From the NCBI RefSeq assembly GCF_003544815.1, contig NZ_CP032100.1, positions 744,001-808,000 on the forward strand: a stretch of DNA of 64,000 bases, written 5' to 3'. The notes under the pieces are model-generated. The model did no database searches. It was not told the DNA's origin and saw only the letters and a list, made by a program, of their open reading frames with translations. The DNA comes from Arcobacter suis CECT 7833. GTDB taxonomy: Bacteria > Campylobacterota > Campylobacteria > Campylobacterales > Arcobacteraceae. Shown piece by piece: positions 35,556 to 50,500 of this stretch (position 1 is its first letter; each line of letters begins with the position of its first letter). Made by a program: the position numbers and the translations under genes.

Positions 35556-38500
35556 ATGGCACAAGAAGAATCTAAGTTTATCAAATATTTAAATAATAAA
35601 GTTCAAATAAAAGAAAAAGCGCCAGTTGGTGATAACATAGCTATTTATGTAAGACCTGGTGATAAAATTGATCTTGAAGCCCTTGGAATTAATTTAGAAA
35701 ATGCAAAATTTAAACTTATTGGTGGTGATATAGTATTAGAAATGGCAGGTGCCGGTAACTATACTTTCGTTTCATTAGCCTTAATGGGATATGCTGAAAA
35801 TACTCCTGAGTTTATTGGCTTAGGAGGAAAGGTTACATCTTTATCTGCGATTTTATCGAATATTGAAGAAATAAATGCCTTACCAATTAACTCTGTTGTT
35901 ACTAATGAATTTGTAAATTTACCTGATGCATCTGAACAAGATAAAAAAAATAAAGCTAATGAAGAAAAGAAAAATGAAGCCACTCCACAGGTAATTGTAA
36001 TAGACAATAATATTGCAATGGATGATAATATATCTCAGAATTTGGCTGAAAGTACTGCTCAATTTTTTGAACAATCAATTGAAGAATCAGTTGCAAATGA
36101 AAATATTTCAATGAAAACAAAAACAGATAAAGCCAAATCAACAAAAACAGAAGATGCTGCTGTTGAAGGTATTGAGCCAACTTTATCATTTAATATAGAT
36201 ATTCAACATGTTGAAATAAGAGAAAATACTATAACCGATGCAAATGGGAAAACTCTAACTGTTTATGGAGGTGGAGGTACTTCTTATGCAAATATATACC
36301 CAAATAATTATAACACAGTAGATAAAGATAGATTAGTTTCTCAAACAAAAACTGAGGCTATAGATTATAGTGATAAAAAATTTGGAAGTTATGACAATGT
36401 TGTTATATATGCAGATGATCCAGCTCTTTTTGATATAACTAAAACTTCAAGAACTGTAAGTTTAACAGCAAATCAGCCAGAAGGTTTTGCAATAACAGAA
36501 CTAATTATTTCAAGTAGTAGCTTTCCTAGTGGATTTGAAATCTTATATGGTGTTAAATCAGGAAATAGCTGGATTTTAAAAAAAGATGATCCAACTACTG
36601 ATGTAATTGAAGGGTTTACTATTGATAATAAGGGAGCTATAAACTTTACTTTTAGTGTTAATAATACTCAAGAAAGTAATTCAGTTTTTACTATAAAAGG
36701 TACTTCTGTATTTGATATAAATAATGTATCTGAAGCAAATAAAGCAACTATTATTCCACCTGTAAAAACACAACTTCAATTTGAAAAAGATTATGCAATA
36801 CAAGTTAAAGATATTCAAAATGAAACCATAGCTAAAGAGTATGATTTTGAATCATTTTATTTAAATGGTAAACAGTACACTACGGGGTTTGTAATTACTA
36901 CAAATATCAATGATACGGAAACAAAAGGTTCTCAAGAATTAGTAAATACAATTTTTGGTGGAATTGTAAATGATACAATTTATGGTGGAACTAAAAATGA
37001 TACAATTTATGGAAATACAGGTGATGATACAATTATCACAAGAGCTGGAGATGATATTGTAGACGGTGGTGCTGGAAGTGATACTTTAAATTATTCAGAA
37101 ATAGATAATGTTAATAATATTGGAATAAATGCAAATTTAGTAACAGGAATTGTTACAGGAGACGGTACAGATACTATATCAAATATCGAAAATATTATAG
37201 GAACACAAGACAAAGATATAATTATTGGTAATGAAAAAAATAATACTTTAAAAGGTGAAAATAGTGCAGATACAATTTCTGGTGCTGCAGGAGATGATTA
37301 TATCGATGGTGGATCAGGAAATGACACTATTGAAGGTGGATTAGGCGAAGATATTTTAAAAGGTGGATCAGGAAACGATACTCTTAGTTACATAAATGCT
37401 ATAAATACTGTTGATAATAAAGGTGTTTTGGTAAAACTAAGTTCAGATTCAGATGATGCAAGTAAGGGAATGGCATCTGGAATTGATGGCAATGATCAGC
37501 TTTGGGATTTTGAAAATGTTATTGGTTCGAATTATGATGATACTATTTTTGGTAATTCTTTAAATAATACAATTTTGGGTGAAGCTGGAAATGATACATT
37601 AATTGGTGGATTAGGAAATGATTATTTAGATGGAGGAACTGGAAATGATACTGTTGATTATTCATCTTCAAGTGCAGCTCAATCTGTTTATTTAGATTCA
37701 AATATACCAGGAGAACCTACTCGTGGAGAAGCATCAGGTGGAGATGGTAATGATACACTTTTCAATATTGAGAATGTAGTAGGTTCTAGTTATGCAGATA
37801 CTATTTATGGGAATAGTTTATCAAATACATTAATTGGTGGATTAGAAAATGATACTATTTTTGCTGGAGCTGGAGATGATTTACTAAGAGGAGATAGTGG
37901 AAATGATATTCTAGATGGTGGTTCTGGAAATGACACTGTTTTAGGAGGTCTAGGACATGATACTCTATCAGGTGGCTTAGGGGATGATTTTTTAGATGGT
38001 GGAGATGGAGATGGAAGCGATTATGTTGATTATAGTAGTTTAAGTAATTCTTTAGGTGATACAGAGGGAATAAAAGTTGATTTAACCATAAATTCACAAC
38101 AAGACACTAAAAAAGCTGGACTAGATACTTTAAAAGGTATTGAAAATATTATTGGTTCAAGTTATAACGATACTATTATTGGAACTAATGCAGATAATGT
38201 AATTCTTGCTGGAAATGGAAATGATACGATTGTAACGAATGGAAGTTCTGCTTCATCAGGTTACGATGAAATAGATGGTGGAAGTGGAGATAGAGACCTT
38301 ATAACATATGAAAATTCTGGATTAACTAGTAAAATTACAGTTGATTTAAGAAATAGTGAAGTTCAAGATAGCGGTGCTGGAAAACTAAAGATAAAAAATA
38401 TAGAAGATGTTTCAGGAGCAGCTGGGGCTGATTTAATTACTGGAAATGATTCAGATAATATTTTAAAAGGTTTAGCTGGAAATGATACTTTAATAGGTAA

Positions 38501-41500
38501 TGGTGGAAATGATAGTTTATATGGAGGAGCTGATAATGACACTTTATATGGCGGAGATGGAAACGATTTACTTGAAGGTGAAGCTGGAAATGATTTATTA
38601 ATAGGAAATGCAGGTTCTGACACAATAAGAGGAGGAGACGGTATTGATACTGTTGATTTTTCTTTGGAAACTGCAAAATTAAAAATTATTTTAGGAACTG
38701 ATGATACAGCTGCAAATGCATATATTGGAAATGCTGATATTGATGTTTTAAGTAGTATTGAAAATGTTATTGGAACACAATTTAACGATGAAATCACAGG
38801 AAATAATAAAGCTAATAGTATAGATGCTGGAAGTGGAAACGACACCATAGATGGTGGTATAGATAATGAAGAAGATATTTTATATGGAAATAGTGGGAAT
38901 GATACATTTATTTTAAGAGCAGATAATGGAATAGATGTTATTAACGGAGGTGCTGATTTTGATACAGTTGATTATTCAAGTCTTACTTCATCTCAAAATT
39001 TAGAATTAACTCTTAATAGCGCATCAAGTACAAATGCTACGATTAAAGATGGTGTTACTACTTATACTGACTCTATTGAAAATATTGAAAATATTAAATC
39101 AGGTGCCGGAAATGATACTTTAGTTGGTAGTGATTTAAATAATACACTTTTCTCACAAGCAGGAAATGATACTTTAGTTGGTGGAAAAGGAAATGATTAC
39201 TTAGATGGTGGAACTGGAAAAGATACAGTTGATTATAGTTATGTAACTAGTGGAATTGGTCTTAATATTAATTTAGCTTTAAATACTGCATCTGATATTG
39301 CTATTGATACAGAAAAACAAATTGGGAATGACCAAGTTTTTAATATTGAAAATGTAATAGGTACTTCTTTTGCTGACTCAATAATAGGAAATAATCAAGA
39401 TAATATACTTACTGGAAATGCTGGAAATGATTTCCTTGAAGGAAAAGAAGGAAATGATACTTTACTTGGTGGAACAGGTGATGATACTTTAAAAGGTGGA
39501 GCAGGTGATGACACTTTTGATGGTGGAGATGGTATTGATACAGTTGATTATAGTGATGTAACAAATGAAAATTTAATAATTGACTTAAATTCACAAGGTG
39601 AAAAAACAATTAGTATAAATGAAGGAAAAGATACATTTATTAGTATAGAAGGGGCAATTGGTGGTCAAGGTAATGACATATTAATTGGAACTTCAGGAGC
39701 AAATACATTAATTGGTGGAGCTGGAAGTGATACTATTTTGGGAAATGGATCTTCATCTGGAATTGATTATATTGATGGTGGTATAAATGATATTGGAGCT
39801 GGAGATTTAGTAAGTTTTGCCTCTACAAATAAAAACATTAAAGTAGATTTATCTTTTAACGTAGGTGCTAATGAAAATGTAGCACAGAATACTGGAGATG
39901 GAAATCTTATTATAAAAAATATTGAAGATATTCAAGGTGGTTTTGGTAACGATATATTAATAGGAAATGATGATAAAAATACAATTCTTGGTGGAACAGG
40001 AAATGATACTTTAGTTGGAAAAGGTGCAAATGATTATTTAGATGGTGGAGTTGATGAATACTCTCATAAATTAAATATAAATGGAACACCAACAATTGGA
40101 AATACATATTCATTTACAATAGGTACAATTATTATTAGCTTTTTAGCAACATCTGCAAATGCACAAGATATTATCACTGGTTTATTTAATGCTTTTGAAA
40201 CTAATAATGAAGCAAAAAAAGTAGCAAGTCTTATAAAAGATGGTGATTCACTTTATATGTATACACCACAAAATATTACAAATGTAACTGGTTTAATAGA
40301 TGATACTTCTTTAACATATAAAGATACAGTTGATTACTCTTTATCTGATAAAGTAGTAGTTGATATGAATGATAGTACTAATACTGATACTTCTAAAATT
40401 GAATATGGAATAGCAACACACGAAGATGGATCAAAAGATACTTTAGTAAGTATTGAAAATATAATAGGGTCAAATTATAATGATACTATTTTGGGTGATA
40501 TTGATGATAATGTTGCAAATATATTTGATGGTGGAGCTGGAGATGATACAATTTCTGGTGGAGCAGGAAATGATACATTATATGGTGGAGCTGGAAATGA
40601 TTTATTTTATGAATCACTTAGTAATGGAAACGATACTATAGATGGTGGAGATGGTATCGATACAGTTGATTATAGTTCTATATCAAAAGTTGGTGATGGA
40701 AGTACAAATGGGATTAGTGTAAATCTAGAAGACCAGTTTACTTCAACTTCTGCTACGGTTATTATAAATGGTGGAGATAATGACACACTTAAAAATATTG
40801 AAAATGTAATTGGAACACAAAATAATGACACAATCACTGCAAGTAGAAGTGTAAATGTATTAAAAGGTGGCTTTGGAAATGACCTATTTATTCAAACATC
40901 AGCAGGAATAGCAGGGGATATAATTGATGGTGGAGATGATATAGATACTATTGATTATAGTGCTTTAGGAAATGGAATTACTGTAACTTTAAATGGGGAT
41001 AATTATTCTAATGCCGTATCAGGATCAACAACTCATCAAATAAAAAATATAGAAAATGTTACAGGAACGATAAGTTCTGATTTTATTATAGGTGATACAA
41101 ATGCTAATATACTAAAAGGTAATGCTGGAAATGATACTTTATATGGTGGAGCTGGAAATGATTCATTATATGGTGAAACAGGAAATGATATATTAAGAGG
41201 TGGTTCAGGAAATGATATTCTTGATGGTGGAGCTGGAATTGATACTGCTGATTATAGTGATGCAACAGAGAATTTAACAGTTGATATTACAGATGGAACA
41301 AAATTTATTAGTGCTTCTCAAGGAACAGATACGTTCAAAGATATTGAAGGTGTTATTGGTGGAAGTGGAAATGATACATTAACTGGAAATAAAAAAGCTA
41401 ATACTTTAATAGGAAATGCAGGAAATGATATTCTCGATGGTGCAGGTACAGCAGAAGCCCTAGCTGGTGAATATGATTATTTAGATGGTGGAGAAGGTAA

Positions 41501-44500
41501 AGATTCTGTTAGTTACAAAGATTTTACTGATGCGGTGACTATAAATCTGGGATTAACTTATGATAATACATCAGATATTCATACTTTTGATTCAACAAGT
41601 GTAAAAGATTATCAATATGCGGGAGCAGCTGGAAATATAAGAATATTAAATGTTGAAAATCTTGAAGGTGGTAGTGGAAATGATACTATTTATGGAAACG
41701 CAAGTGACAATACTTTAATAGGTAGAGAAGGAAATGATACTTTTAGAGGTGGAGCTGGAAATGATGTCATTATTGGAGGAGTTGTTACTTCTGTTGATAC
41801 AAATGGGATTATTTTAACTCAAACAGATGCTTCTATTGATGTTGTAGATTATTCATATTTAGCATCAGGTAAGGGAATCATTGTTGATATGAATGTTGCT
41901 TCTGAAGATGATGCAATATTAAATAAAGGTCAAGTTAATGAAGATGGTCATGGTGGATATGACCTTTTATATGGAATAGAAAAAATTATTGGCTCTAAAT
42001 ATGAAGATTTAATTATTGGTGATACCAATGATAATGTAGCTAATGTTTTTGAAGGAAGAGATGGAGCTGATACTATACGAGGTGGAAGTGGAGATGATAT
42101 TATTTATGGTGGATTCGAAAATTCTGGTACAGTAGAAGATACCTTAGATTTAAGTACATTAAAAGATACATTATATGGTGGAACTGGAAATGACACAATT
42201 TATGGAAGAGCTGGAGATGACCTTTTAGATGGAGAATCAGGAGATGATACTTTATATGGTGGTTCAGGAGATGATACACTAGGTGGTGGTGATGGCGCTG
42301 ATTATTTAGATGGTGGAACTATTGGCGAAACTATTGGAGATACTGTAAGTTATAAATATTTAGATACAACAACAAATAGAGTTGTTATAGATATGAATTT
42401 GTCTTCAAATCAAGCAACAGTATATAATGGAGTAACAGCAACTACAGATATTGATAATTTGATAAGTATAGAAAATATTGATGGTAGTAAAAATGATGAT
42501 ACGATAATTGGAAATGCTTCAAAAAATATATTAAAAGGTAATGATGGTACAGATTCTCTTTATGGTGGTATTAATAATGATACATTATACGGTGGAGTAG
42601 GAAATGATTATCTAGATGGTGGAGATGATAACGATACTTTATATGCAGAAGCAGGAGATGATACTCTAAGTGGTGGAGCAGGAGCTGATTATTTAGATGG
42701 TGGAGATTCTTTATTAAATGGAGATACTGTAAGTTATAAATATTTAGATGCAACATCAAATAAAGTAGTAGTAGATTTAAGTCAAGCAACAGCTACTATA
42801 TATAATGGAGTTAATGCAACAACAGATATAGATACTTTAATAAACATAGAAAATATCGATGGTAGTAAAAATGACGATACTATAACTGGAAATAATTCAG
42901 ATAATACTATTTTAGGAAATGTTGGTAAAGATTTAATTTATGGTTCTGAAGGAAAAGATACAATTGATGGTGGAAGCGAATTTGATAGTGTAGATTATTC
43001 GAAAATGAATCAAAAAATTGTATTAACAACTACAAGTAACACTAATAATTACACTGTTACAAAAGGTAGTGGGAAAGTTGATACTCTAACAAATGTTGAA
43101 GAAATAATCGGAACTTCTTATGATGATGAAATGACAGGAGCTGAACTATCTGATACATTTAGAAGTGGCGCTGGAAATGATACATTAATTGGAGGAAAAG
43201 GGAATGATTATCTAGAAGGAGGAAGTGGAAATGATATTTATAAAGCTACTTCTTTTGATGATGGAGATGATACATTAACTGATAGTGATGGTTCTGATAG
43301 TGTAGATTATAGTGCAATTACAGATAATACATATCATCTAGAATTAAATTTAAGTACAACAACTGTTGGAGTATTAGCAGCAGGAAAAGCCTTAATTAAA
43401 GATGGCTCAATAATTCATCAAACTGATACATTATTAGGAATAGAAAATGTTATTGGAACAGCTGGCGATGATACGATTGTTGGAAATGATGAGATTAATA
43501 TTATTAAAACAGGAGCAGGTAAAGATACTATTTATAGTGGAGCTGGTGCTGATATAATTGATGCTGGGGCTGATGATGATAAAATTATTTTTAGAACTAC
43601 AAGTGAATCAAAAGATGATGTAATAGATGGTGGAGTAGGAGTTGATGAGGTAGATTATAGTGCATTATCAAGTGGAATTACTGTTGTATTAAACAGTAGC
43701 ACATCAACTAATGTTGTAATATCTGGTGTAAATGATCATCAAATAAAAAACATAGAAAATGTTACAGGAACATCTGATTCAGATTTTATTATAGGTGATA
43801 TAAATGCCAATATTTTAATTGGTAATGCAGGAAGTGATACATTATATGGTGGAGCAGGAAATGATAAACTATATGGTGGAGATGGTAATGATATATTAAG
43901 AGGTGGAGCAGGAGATGACCTTCTTGATGGTGGAGATGGAATTGATACTGCTGATTATAGTGATGCAACAGAAAATTTAGATGTAGATATAGCAGATGGA
44001 GCAAAGTTTATTAGTACTTCTCAAGGAACTGATACTTTTAAAGATATTGAAGGTGTTATTGGTGGAAGTGGAAATGATAAACTAACTGGAAATACAAAAG
44101 CAAATACATTAATAGGAAATGCTGGTAATGATACTTTAATCGGTGGTGGAACGGGCACTGCAGGAGCAAGTGAATATGATTATTTAGATGGTGGAGATGG
44201 TATAGATTTTGTTAGTTATAGCTCAATAACAGATTCTTTACAATCTGTAACAATCAATCTTGGATTATCTTATGATGGCAGTTCAGGAGATCATGATTTT
44301 AATGATACTAATTCTGATGGAAAAGTTGGAAATTATCAAGATGGTGGAGCAGCAGGAAGAATACAAATTGTAAATGTTGAAAATCTTGAAGGTGGAGCAG
44401 GAAATGATACACTAATTGGAAATATTTCAAATAATGAATTAATAGGTGGAGCAGGTGATGATACACTAATAGGTGGAGCAGGAAACGATATATTAAGAGG

Positions 44501-47500
44501 TGGAAGCAACACTACAAAAGGTGATACTGCTGATTATTCGAAAGCAAATTTAGGTATGGGTGTTACCATAAATATGGGAGCAACTCAAACTTTAGGTAAT
44601 AGTAATACTTATGCTGTTTCGAATGATGGACTTGGTGGAAAAGATTATCTTGAGGGAATTGAAAATATTACAGGTACAAATTATACTGATAATATTAGTG
44701 GAAATGATGCTGCAAACTACATCTTTGGTGGATTAGGTGATGATACTTTATCTGGTGGAAAAGGTAATGATACACTTGAAGGTGGAGCTGGTAATGATAT
44801 ATTTAAAGCAACTTCTTTTGATGATGGAGATGATTTAATTGATGGTGAAAAAGACGGTGTTATAGACAATGGAATGGATACTGTTGATTATAGTGTTATT
44901 ACAGATGCTAATTATCATTTAGAAGTAAATTTAACTACTGGAAACTCTGTAATTAAAGATGCAACAGCTATTACTCAACAAACAGATACATTAAAAAATA
45001 TTGAAAATATCACAGGAACATCTGGAAATGATACATTCATAGGTGATAGTGAAAATAATATTTTTGATGGTAAAAGTGGAAGTGATACGGTAAGTTATGA
45101 GAATATTATAGACTCAAATATAGATATTTTAATAGATTTGAAAAACAATACAGCAACTTCATCTGCAAGTGGAACAGATACTCTAACATCAATTGAAAAT
45201 GTTATTGGTGGAGCTGGTAATGATACTATAAAAGTTTCTACGGATGTTGAGTCAAATATTTTAGATGGTGGAAGTGGAAATGACACTGTAAGTTATGAAT
45301 ATTATACAACGGGTGTGACAAGAGATTTATCAAATACAACTACTGCACAAGATGATGATATATTAAAAGGTTTTGAGAATATTATTGGTGGAAGCGGTAA
45401 TGATAGTTTTGTTGGAAATAGCCAAAATAATACTTTAGATGGTGGAACTGGTGTTGATACTGTTGATTATAGTTCTTCTTCTTTAAAAATAGTTGCTGAT
45501 TTAAAAACAGCAACAAAAACAGTAACAAGCGGAAGTGATGTAGATACATTAGTAAGTATTGAAAAAATTATTGGTTCATCTCATAATGATACTTTTTATA
45601 GTGATTTAAATGGAAATAATACTTTTGTTGGTGGTTCACAAGATACTCTTGGAGAAGATGTTTTAGATTATAGTCATATGGTAGTTTCTGATGCTACAAG
45701 GGATTATGTATATCTTGATTTATCAAATTCAACTACAACAGTTAAACAAAGTAATAATACAACTGCAACGGATAGTTTTAGTGAAATTGAAAAGTTTATT
45801 TTAACTTCTGGAAATGACACTATCAAAGGAAATACACAAGCTAATACTTTTGATGGTGGAGCAGGAAGTGATACTGTAAGATACGATTATTTAACAGCAG
45901 GTGAAAGTGTAGTTGTAGATTTTAGCACATCAAAAGCTACTACAACTATATTAAATGATGTTGATACTTTAATAAATATAGAAAATGCTTTTGGTTCTGC
46001 TGGAAATGACACTTTTATAATGAATGGTACTGATAATGTAGCAAATACAATTAATGGTGGAACAAGTGGAATAGATACTATTAGTTATGCAAATTATACT
46101 ACAAAAGTAACCGTAAATCTTGGTGCTACAGATGGAATTAATACTGTAAAAAGTACAGATATAGACACAATATTAAATATTGATAATTTAATAGGTGGAA
46201 GTGCAGGAGATGAGTTAACTGGAAATGATGGTGATAATACTATTATAGGTGGAGATGGAGCTGATACAATTTATAGTTCAAAAGGAACAGATACAATAGA
46301 TGGAAGTACAAGTGCTTCTGATATTGATATTATGGATTATTCTAATAGAACTTCTAATATTGTATTAACAACAGTTGGTTCTACATATACAGTTATTAAA
46401 ACAGATGATAGTAACAAAACAGATACATTAACAAATATAGAAGTTGTTAAAGGTTCTACTTATGCTGATAGTATGACAGGTGGAACTGGAAATGATACAT
46501 TTAAAGCAGGCGATGGAAACGATGTCTTAATTGGTGGAGAAGGTGATGACTTTTTATATGGTGAAGCCGGAGATGATACACTAAAAGGTGGATTAGGAAA
46601 TGATACCCTTGATGGTGGAGTTGAATCAATATATGGTGATACTGTAAGCTATGAAGATAGAACTGAAAGAATTATTGTTAGTTTAGATAATAGTGGAAAT
46701 GGAACAGTTACAGTAGGAATTATTGGTGAAACTGATAATTTAGTTGATATTGAAAATATTACAGGTTCAACACAAGCAGATATAATCAGCGGAAATGATA
46801 GTGTAAATACCATTTTTGGATTAGCAGGAGATGATATTCTTGATGGTAAAGGCGGAAATGACTATATTGATGGCGGAGCTGGCGATGATACAATAACTGG
46901 TGGAGCTGGAGCTGATATTTTAAAAGGTGGTTTTGGAGCTGATAAATTTATACAAACAGTTGGAGAAACTACTGGTGATAATATTGATGGTGGAAGCCAA
47001 AGTGATAATAGTAGAGGAAATGATACTGTAGATTATTCTGCATTTATTGGAGCTGCTGGAATTAAAGTTTCATTAAATGATACTGGATTAGCAAATGTTA
47101 CAGTAGGAAGTCTTATAGATGACCATACTTTAACAAATATTGAAAATATTATAGGAACAAGTGGAACTGATACTATTGAAGGTGATACTGCAAATAATAC
47201 TTTAGACGGATTAAGTGGAACAAATGACACCTTATCTTTTGCAAAAACATCAAGTGGAATATTTGTAAATATTGGAAACAGTGCAGTTAATGCTGATATT
47301 GATGGAAATGGTTCAACTGATGCTATTACTGCAAATCAAGCAATAGGTACTGAAATTGGTACAGATACTGTTAAAAATTTTGATGATGTTATTGGTGGAG
47401 CTGGAAACGATACACTAATTGGAAATGAATTTGCAAATATCTTAGATGGTGCAAATGGAAATGATATTTTAGTTGGTGGAGCTGGGAACGATACTTTAAG

Positions 47501-50500
47501 AGGTGGAAATGGTTCAGATACTGTAAGTTATGCTATTGATACTGCTGGAGTTAAAGTTAGTTTAAGACAAGCTACTGGAACAGATGGTTGGGGAAATACT
47601 GATACTTATGATTCTATTGAAAATATTTTAGGAAGCTCTTTTGGCGATACAATAGAAGGAAATAGTAGTAATAATATCTTAAATGGTGGAGCTGGAATTG
47701 ACACTATTACATTTGAAAATGCAATTGCTGGGGTAAATGTAAATTTAGCAATAACAACTGCTCAAAATACTGGAAATGATGGACAAGATATAATCACGAA
47801 TTTTGAAAATTTAATAGGTACAAATTTTGCGGATACTTTACTTGGTGATACAAATACAAATATAATTAATGGACTATCTGGTAATGATGTTATAGATGGT
47901 AATACTGGCAATGATACTCTTTATGGTGGAGCTGGAAATGATAGATTTATAATAAAAATTGGTGATGGAAATGATGTAATAAATGGTTATTTAGATGCTC
48001 AAATAGATAATGATGATGAATTTAATAGAGATACTTTAGATTATAGTCAAATTACAACTAATGGATATTTTGCAGATGTTGATTTAAGCATAACATCTGC
48101 TTATGTTAAATTAGGAACACATTTAACGAATACAACCGAACAAACAGACACTATTTCTAATATAGAAAATATCATAGGAAGTAGTGGTGATGATATTTTA
48201 AAAGGAAATGCTGAGAGTAATACGATTAGTGGTGGACTAGGAAGTGATACAATTAGTGGTGGACTAGGGAATGATAAATTAATTGGTAATGCCGGAAATG
48301 ATGTATTTGTAGATACAAGTTTTACAGGTGATGCAGTTGATGGAGCAGAAGATAATGATACGATTGATTATAGAAATGTAACTTCAAAAATCACATTAGT
48401 TCTTGAAGATAATGGTGCTACAACAGATGTAAAAGTTGGGAATACTACAGCTGATCATACAATTGCAAATATTGAAAATATTTATGGTTCAAATATTGGA
48501 AATGATGAAATCACAGGAAATAATTTAGCAAATAGTATATTAGGATTTGGTGGAGATGATACTATTGATGGAGGAGCAGGAGCTGATTATTTAGATGGAG
48601 GAGTTGGAACTAATACAATTTCATTTAAAAGCTTTAATAATTCTGTAACAGTTAATTTATCTACTGAAACGTCTTCAGATGGAGATACAATTAAAAACTT
48701 TACAAATATCATAGGTACAAATTTATCTGCACAAAGTGATACTTTAATTGGAAATGATAATGCTAATAAAATAGAAGGATTAGCAGGAAATGATACTATT
48801 GAAGGTTTAGCTGGAGATGATATTCTTTTAGGTGGAGAAGGAAATGATGTATTTATTTTAAGAGCAAATGATGGAATAGATACTGTTGATGGGGGAGATG
48901 GAAGTGGAGATATTGCTGATTATTCAAATCTTACTTCAACGCAAAATTTAATATTATCACTAGATACGTCAACAAGTGTAACTGCAACAATAATCTCTGG
49001 TGTTTCAACTTATACAGATAATATAGTAAATATTGAAAACATTAAAAGTGGTGCTGGAAATGATACTTTAACTGGAGATGCTTTTAAAAATACTTTATGG
49101 GGTGGAGCAGGAGCTGATATTCTTGATGGTGGATATGAATCAGATGTTCTATATGGTGAAGATGGAAACGATATTTTAATTGGTGGACTTGGAGCTGATA
49201 TTCTTGATGGTGGTGCAGGTGATGATGATTTAAGAGGTGGTGATGGTGATGATACTTTAATTGGTGGAGAAACTAATGAAGTAAATGGAGATACTGTAAA
49301 TTATTCTTCAAAACTATCAGCTTTAGATGTAAATTTAATTAATATAAATTCAATAACAACATATGCAACAGCAATAATTGGAACAGAACAGGATAGCCTA
49401 AAAGAGATAGAAAATATTATTGGTACGATATATAATGATTATATAGGTGGAGACAATGATAAAAATATTCTTGATGGTGGAAGTGGAAGCGATACAATAG
49501 CTGGTCTTGGTGGGAATGATACTTTATTAGGTGGCGATGGTGATGACACTTTTATGGCTGGACTTGATAATGATTTTTTAAGTGGTCAAGATAAAATATT
49601 TGAAGATGGCAATGATGGTAGTGATTATATTGATGGTGGAAATCATACAATAGATGCCATAGGAACACAAAGTTCAAGTAATTCATATAGTGGAAAAGGT
49701 GATACTATTGATTATAGTGCCTTAGGAGCAACAAGAGCTATTGATGTAAATCTTGGAATTACGTCTGATACAGCAGGATATACAGCTGTTTCAACAGTAA
49801 CAGTTACAAATGGTTCAAATGATTATATTAAAAATATTGAAAATATTATTGGTGGTGCTGGAAATGACACTATTCGAGGAAATCAATTTAACAATATTTT
49901 AAAAGGTGAAGCTGGAAATGATACTCTATCAGGTGGTGCTGGAGATGATACACTTATTGGTGGAGATGGTCAAGATACAGTAGATTATTCAGATGCAGCA
50001 AAAGGAATAATTGTAAATTTAAAAAATACAATTGAAGTTACTCAAGATGGATTTGATAATAGTGATGATTTAAGTGGAATAGAAATAGTTATTGGTTCAA
50101 ATTATGCAGATAGTTTAACAGGTTCAGATAATGTAGATACATTTATTGGTGCAAAAGGTAATGATATTTTCTTTTCTACAAAAGGCAATGATATTCTGTA
50201 TGGAGGCTCTGTTGATACTAATGGTATTCATACAGTAGAAGTTGGAGAATATAACAAAGTAGATTATGCAGATGCAAAAAGAATTTATGTTGATTTAAGT
50301 ACAACAATACTTGATGCAAAAGGAAATTCTTATTCGGAAGTTTTAAAATCTAGTAGTACCCTTGCTTCTGATGGCTTTACAACATTAGAATCAACAGATA
50401 AATTATATGGTATTGTTAATATTAATGGAACAAGTAATGATGATACTATTATAGGAAATGCAGCCGCAAATTTCTTTTTAGGTCTTGATGGAAACGATAA

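Noticed and set aside
35556..36200. LapA-type retention module with LapG cleavage site
   Set aside because: I could not find the expected dialanine cleavage motif or the typical LapA head sequence, and no LapD/LapG genes are in view.
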